DNA from: Micavibrio sp.
GTDB taxonomy: Bacteria > Pseudomonadota > Alphaproteobacteria > Micavibrionales > Micavibrionaceae
Length of the DNA stretch: 6,562 nt
Direction of reading: 5' to 3'
NCBI GenBank assembly: GCA_027066695.1
Contig: JAMONE010000217.1
Location: forward strand, 1 to 6,562
Positions within the stretch are counted from its first letter, which is position 1. Every line of letters begins with the position of its first letter. Shown piece by piece: positions 6,083 to 6,562 of the stretch. The translations under genes and the position numbers were made by a program. A model generated the notes under the pieces. The model was not told where the DNA came from and ran no database searches. It worked only from the letters and a program-made list of their open reading frames with translations.

Positions 6083-6261
6083 GTTTGTAAAAGACAACAT
6101 AACCTGCATAAAATCATCAGGAGTAGTTTTATAACTGCGACAGTCATGAAACTCTTGGAATGCATCAAGCTCTTTATATAAAGCCAAGCAGAACGCTTCC
6201 TTACTTTGATAGCTTCTAAGGCTAGATGATTAATATGCAGTTTTTATATTGTTTTAATCAC
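6050..6261 (-). pseudogene. Remnant of a small gene with an internal stop and a frameshift
   Basis: On the minus strand a protein-like reading starts at a possible GTG (6261) as VIKTI, meets TAA (6244-6246), and continues KLHINHLALEAIK. After a frame change near 6205 it goes on as SKEAFCLALYKELDAFQEF and later TTPDDFMQVMLSFTN, ending at TAG (6050-6052). The downstream part is an open frame of 59 codons (6229 to 6053) with no ATG near its beginning. The helix-like, charged composition looks like real coding sequence. The last codons are supplied by the right arm of the inverted repeat, so the original 3' end may have been lost by insertion. I cannot assign a family. Alternatively the reading is accidental. 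Confidence 0.35.
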
Positions 6262-6289
6262 TATTTTCGCCCTTATCCCCCCCTTCTCC

Positions 6290-6490
6290 CTACGGTAGTT
6301 TATGTGTGGCGTGTTCTTCGCTGAGTTGTTTTACGCTATCAAACATAAAGTCGAGTGCTTTTTGTTTTGTGAAATTTTGTAGGCATTGTTGTCTAAATTC
6401 TTGTTCTGTCGCGCCTTCTTTTGCACAAATAAATGCCCATGGGAGTATGAGTGTATCTTTGATTTAGCTTACATCAATCCTACTTACCAT
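6290..6490 (-). pseudogene. Small gene with a premature stop at codon 9
   Basis: An ATG at 6490 overlaps the end of the upstream reading frame and begins MVSRIDVS, followed by TAA (6464-6466). The same frame then continues for 57 codons: IKDTLILPWAFICAKEGATE, then residues rich in Q, K and E including FRQQCLQNF and LDFMFDSVKQL, up to TAG at 6290. The post-stop part has no usable start codon before an internal Met, yet reads like a genuine protein. A 66-codon gene broken by one nonsense change is the simplest explanation. The family is not recognised; small phage structural or chaperone genes are one possibility, without direct support. Confidence 0.45.
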
Positions 6491-6562
6491 GATTCATCAT
6501 CATATCATTAGGGTTCATCAATGCTGGGTCGATTACAGAGTTCAAGTATTTTGTTGGAATAT
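6480..6562 (-). CDS. C-terminal end of an unknown gene running off the right edge
   Basis: A minus-strand frame enters from the window edge and reads IPTKYLNSVIDPALMNPNDM, then MMNHGK and stop TAG (6480-6482), 26 residues in all. The composition is protein-like, and its stop overlaps the ATG of the next small gene in the same direction, as in tightly packed operons. Too little is present to name a family. Confidence 0.4.
   Translation of the reverse strand, partial: IPTKYLNSVIDPALMNPNDMMMNHGK

Noticed and set aside
6276..6300. Programmed frameshift site of a phage tail-chaperone pair at the G7 run
   Set aside because: The run lies after the stop of the first frame rather than before it, and the following frame is itself broken, so the classical arrangement is not met.
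6050..6490. Reassigned TAA codons (alternative genetic code) as the explanation for the in-frame stops
   Set aside because: cas2 and the 5628-5918 frame end normally at TAA, and the intact cas genes need no recoding; decay is simpler.

Overview
The window holds a complete, compact type II-C CRISPR-Cas locus, followed on the right by a small unrecognised membrane-protein gene, a perfect inverted-repeat element and decayed coding sequence. Base composition is AT-rich. The coding style, the Cas9 of about 1030 residues and the cas9-cas1-cas2 set without csn2 or cas4 suggest a low-GC Gram-negative bacterium, probably a proteobacterium. The genus cannot be named from the sequence.

Layout. Positions 11-970 are a CRISPR array of 15 repeats of 36 bp and 14 spacers of 29-31 bp. 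A 34-bp AT-rich strip and a strong hairpin (1005-1035) separate it from cas2. The genes cas9 (5351-2253), cas1 (2256-1348) and cas2 (1351-1019) form one leftward operon, joined by 4-bp ATGA overlaps. Immediately upstream of cas9 and divergent from it lies a tracrRNA gene on the + strand (about 5380-5486). It has a recognisable promoter, a 22-nt near-perfect anti-repeat block, two small hairpins and an intrinsic terminator. The array is therefore inferred to be read on the + strand, converging on the cas operon at the 1005-1035 hairpin. Each repeat carries its own candidate promoter, as known in Neisseria and Campylobacter II-C systems.

How the parts work together. Cas1 and Cas2 would insert new spacers. 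Each repeat's promoter would start a short crRNA precursor inside the next spacer. The tracrRNA pairs with the repeat part of the crRNA, and Cas9 uses the duplex to cut matching DNA with its HNH and RuvC nuclease sites. All catalytic residues I looked for are present in Cas9 and Cas1, so the system looks intact.

Right part. An open frame at 5628-5918 encodes one membrane helix and an acidic tail; I do not recognise it, and it may be translated from a leaderless mRNA. A perfect 27-bp inverted repeat (5948-5974 / 6056-6082) encloses 81 bp that contain three 20-bp-spaced direct repeats. From about 6050 to the right edge the minus strand carries what look like remnants of two small genes with in-frame stops and a frameshift, plus the C-terminal end of another gene that runs off the window.

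The system type is known. The less ordinary points are the interleaved tracrRNA/cas9 promoters, the array whose degenerate repeat sits at the transcriptional 5' end, and the inverted-repeat element.
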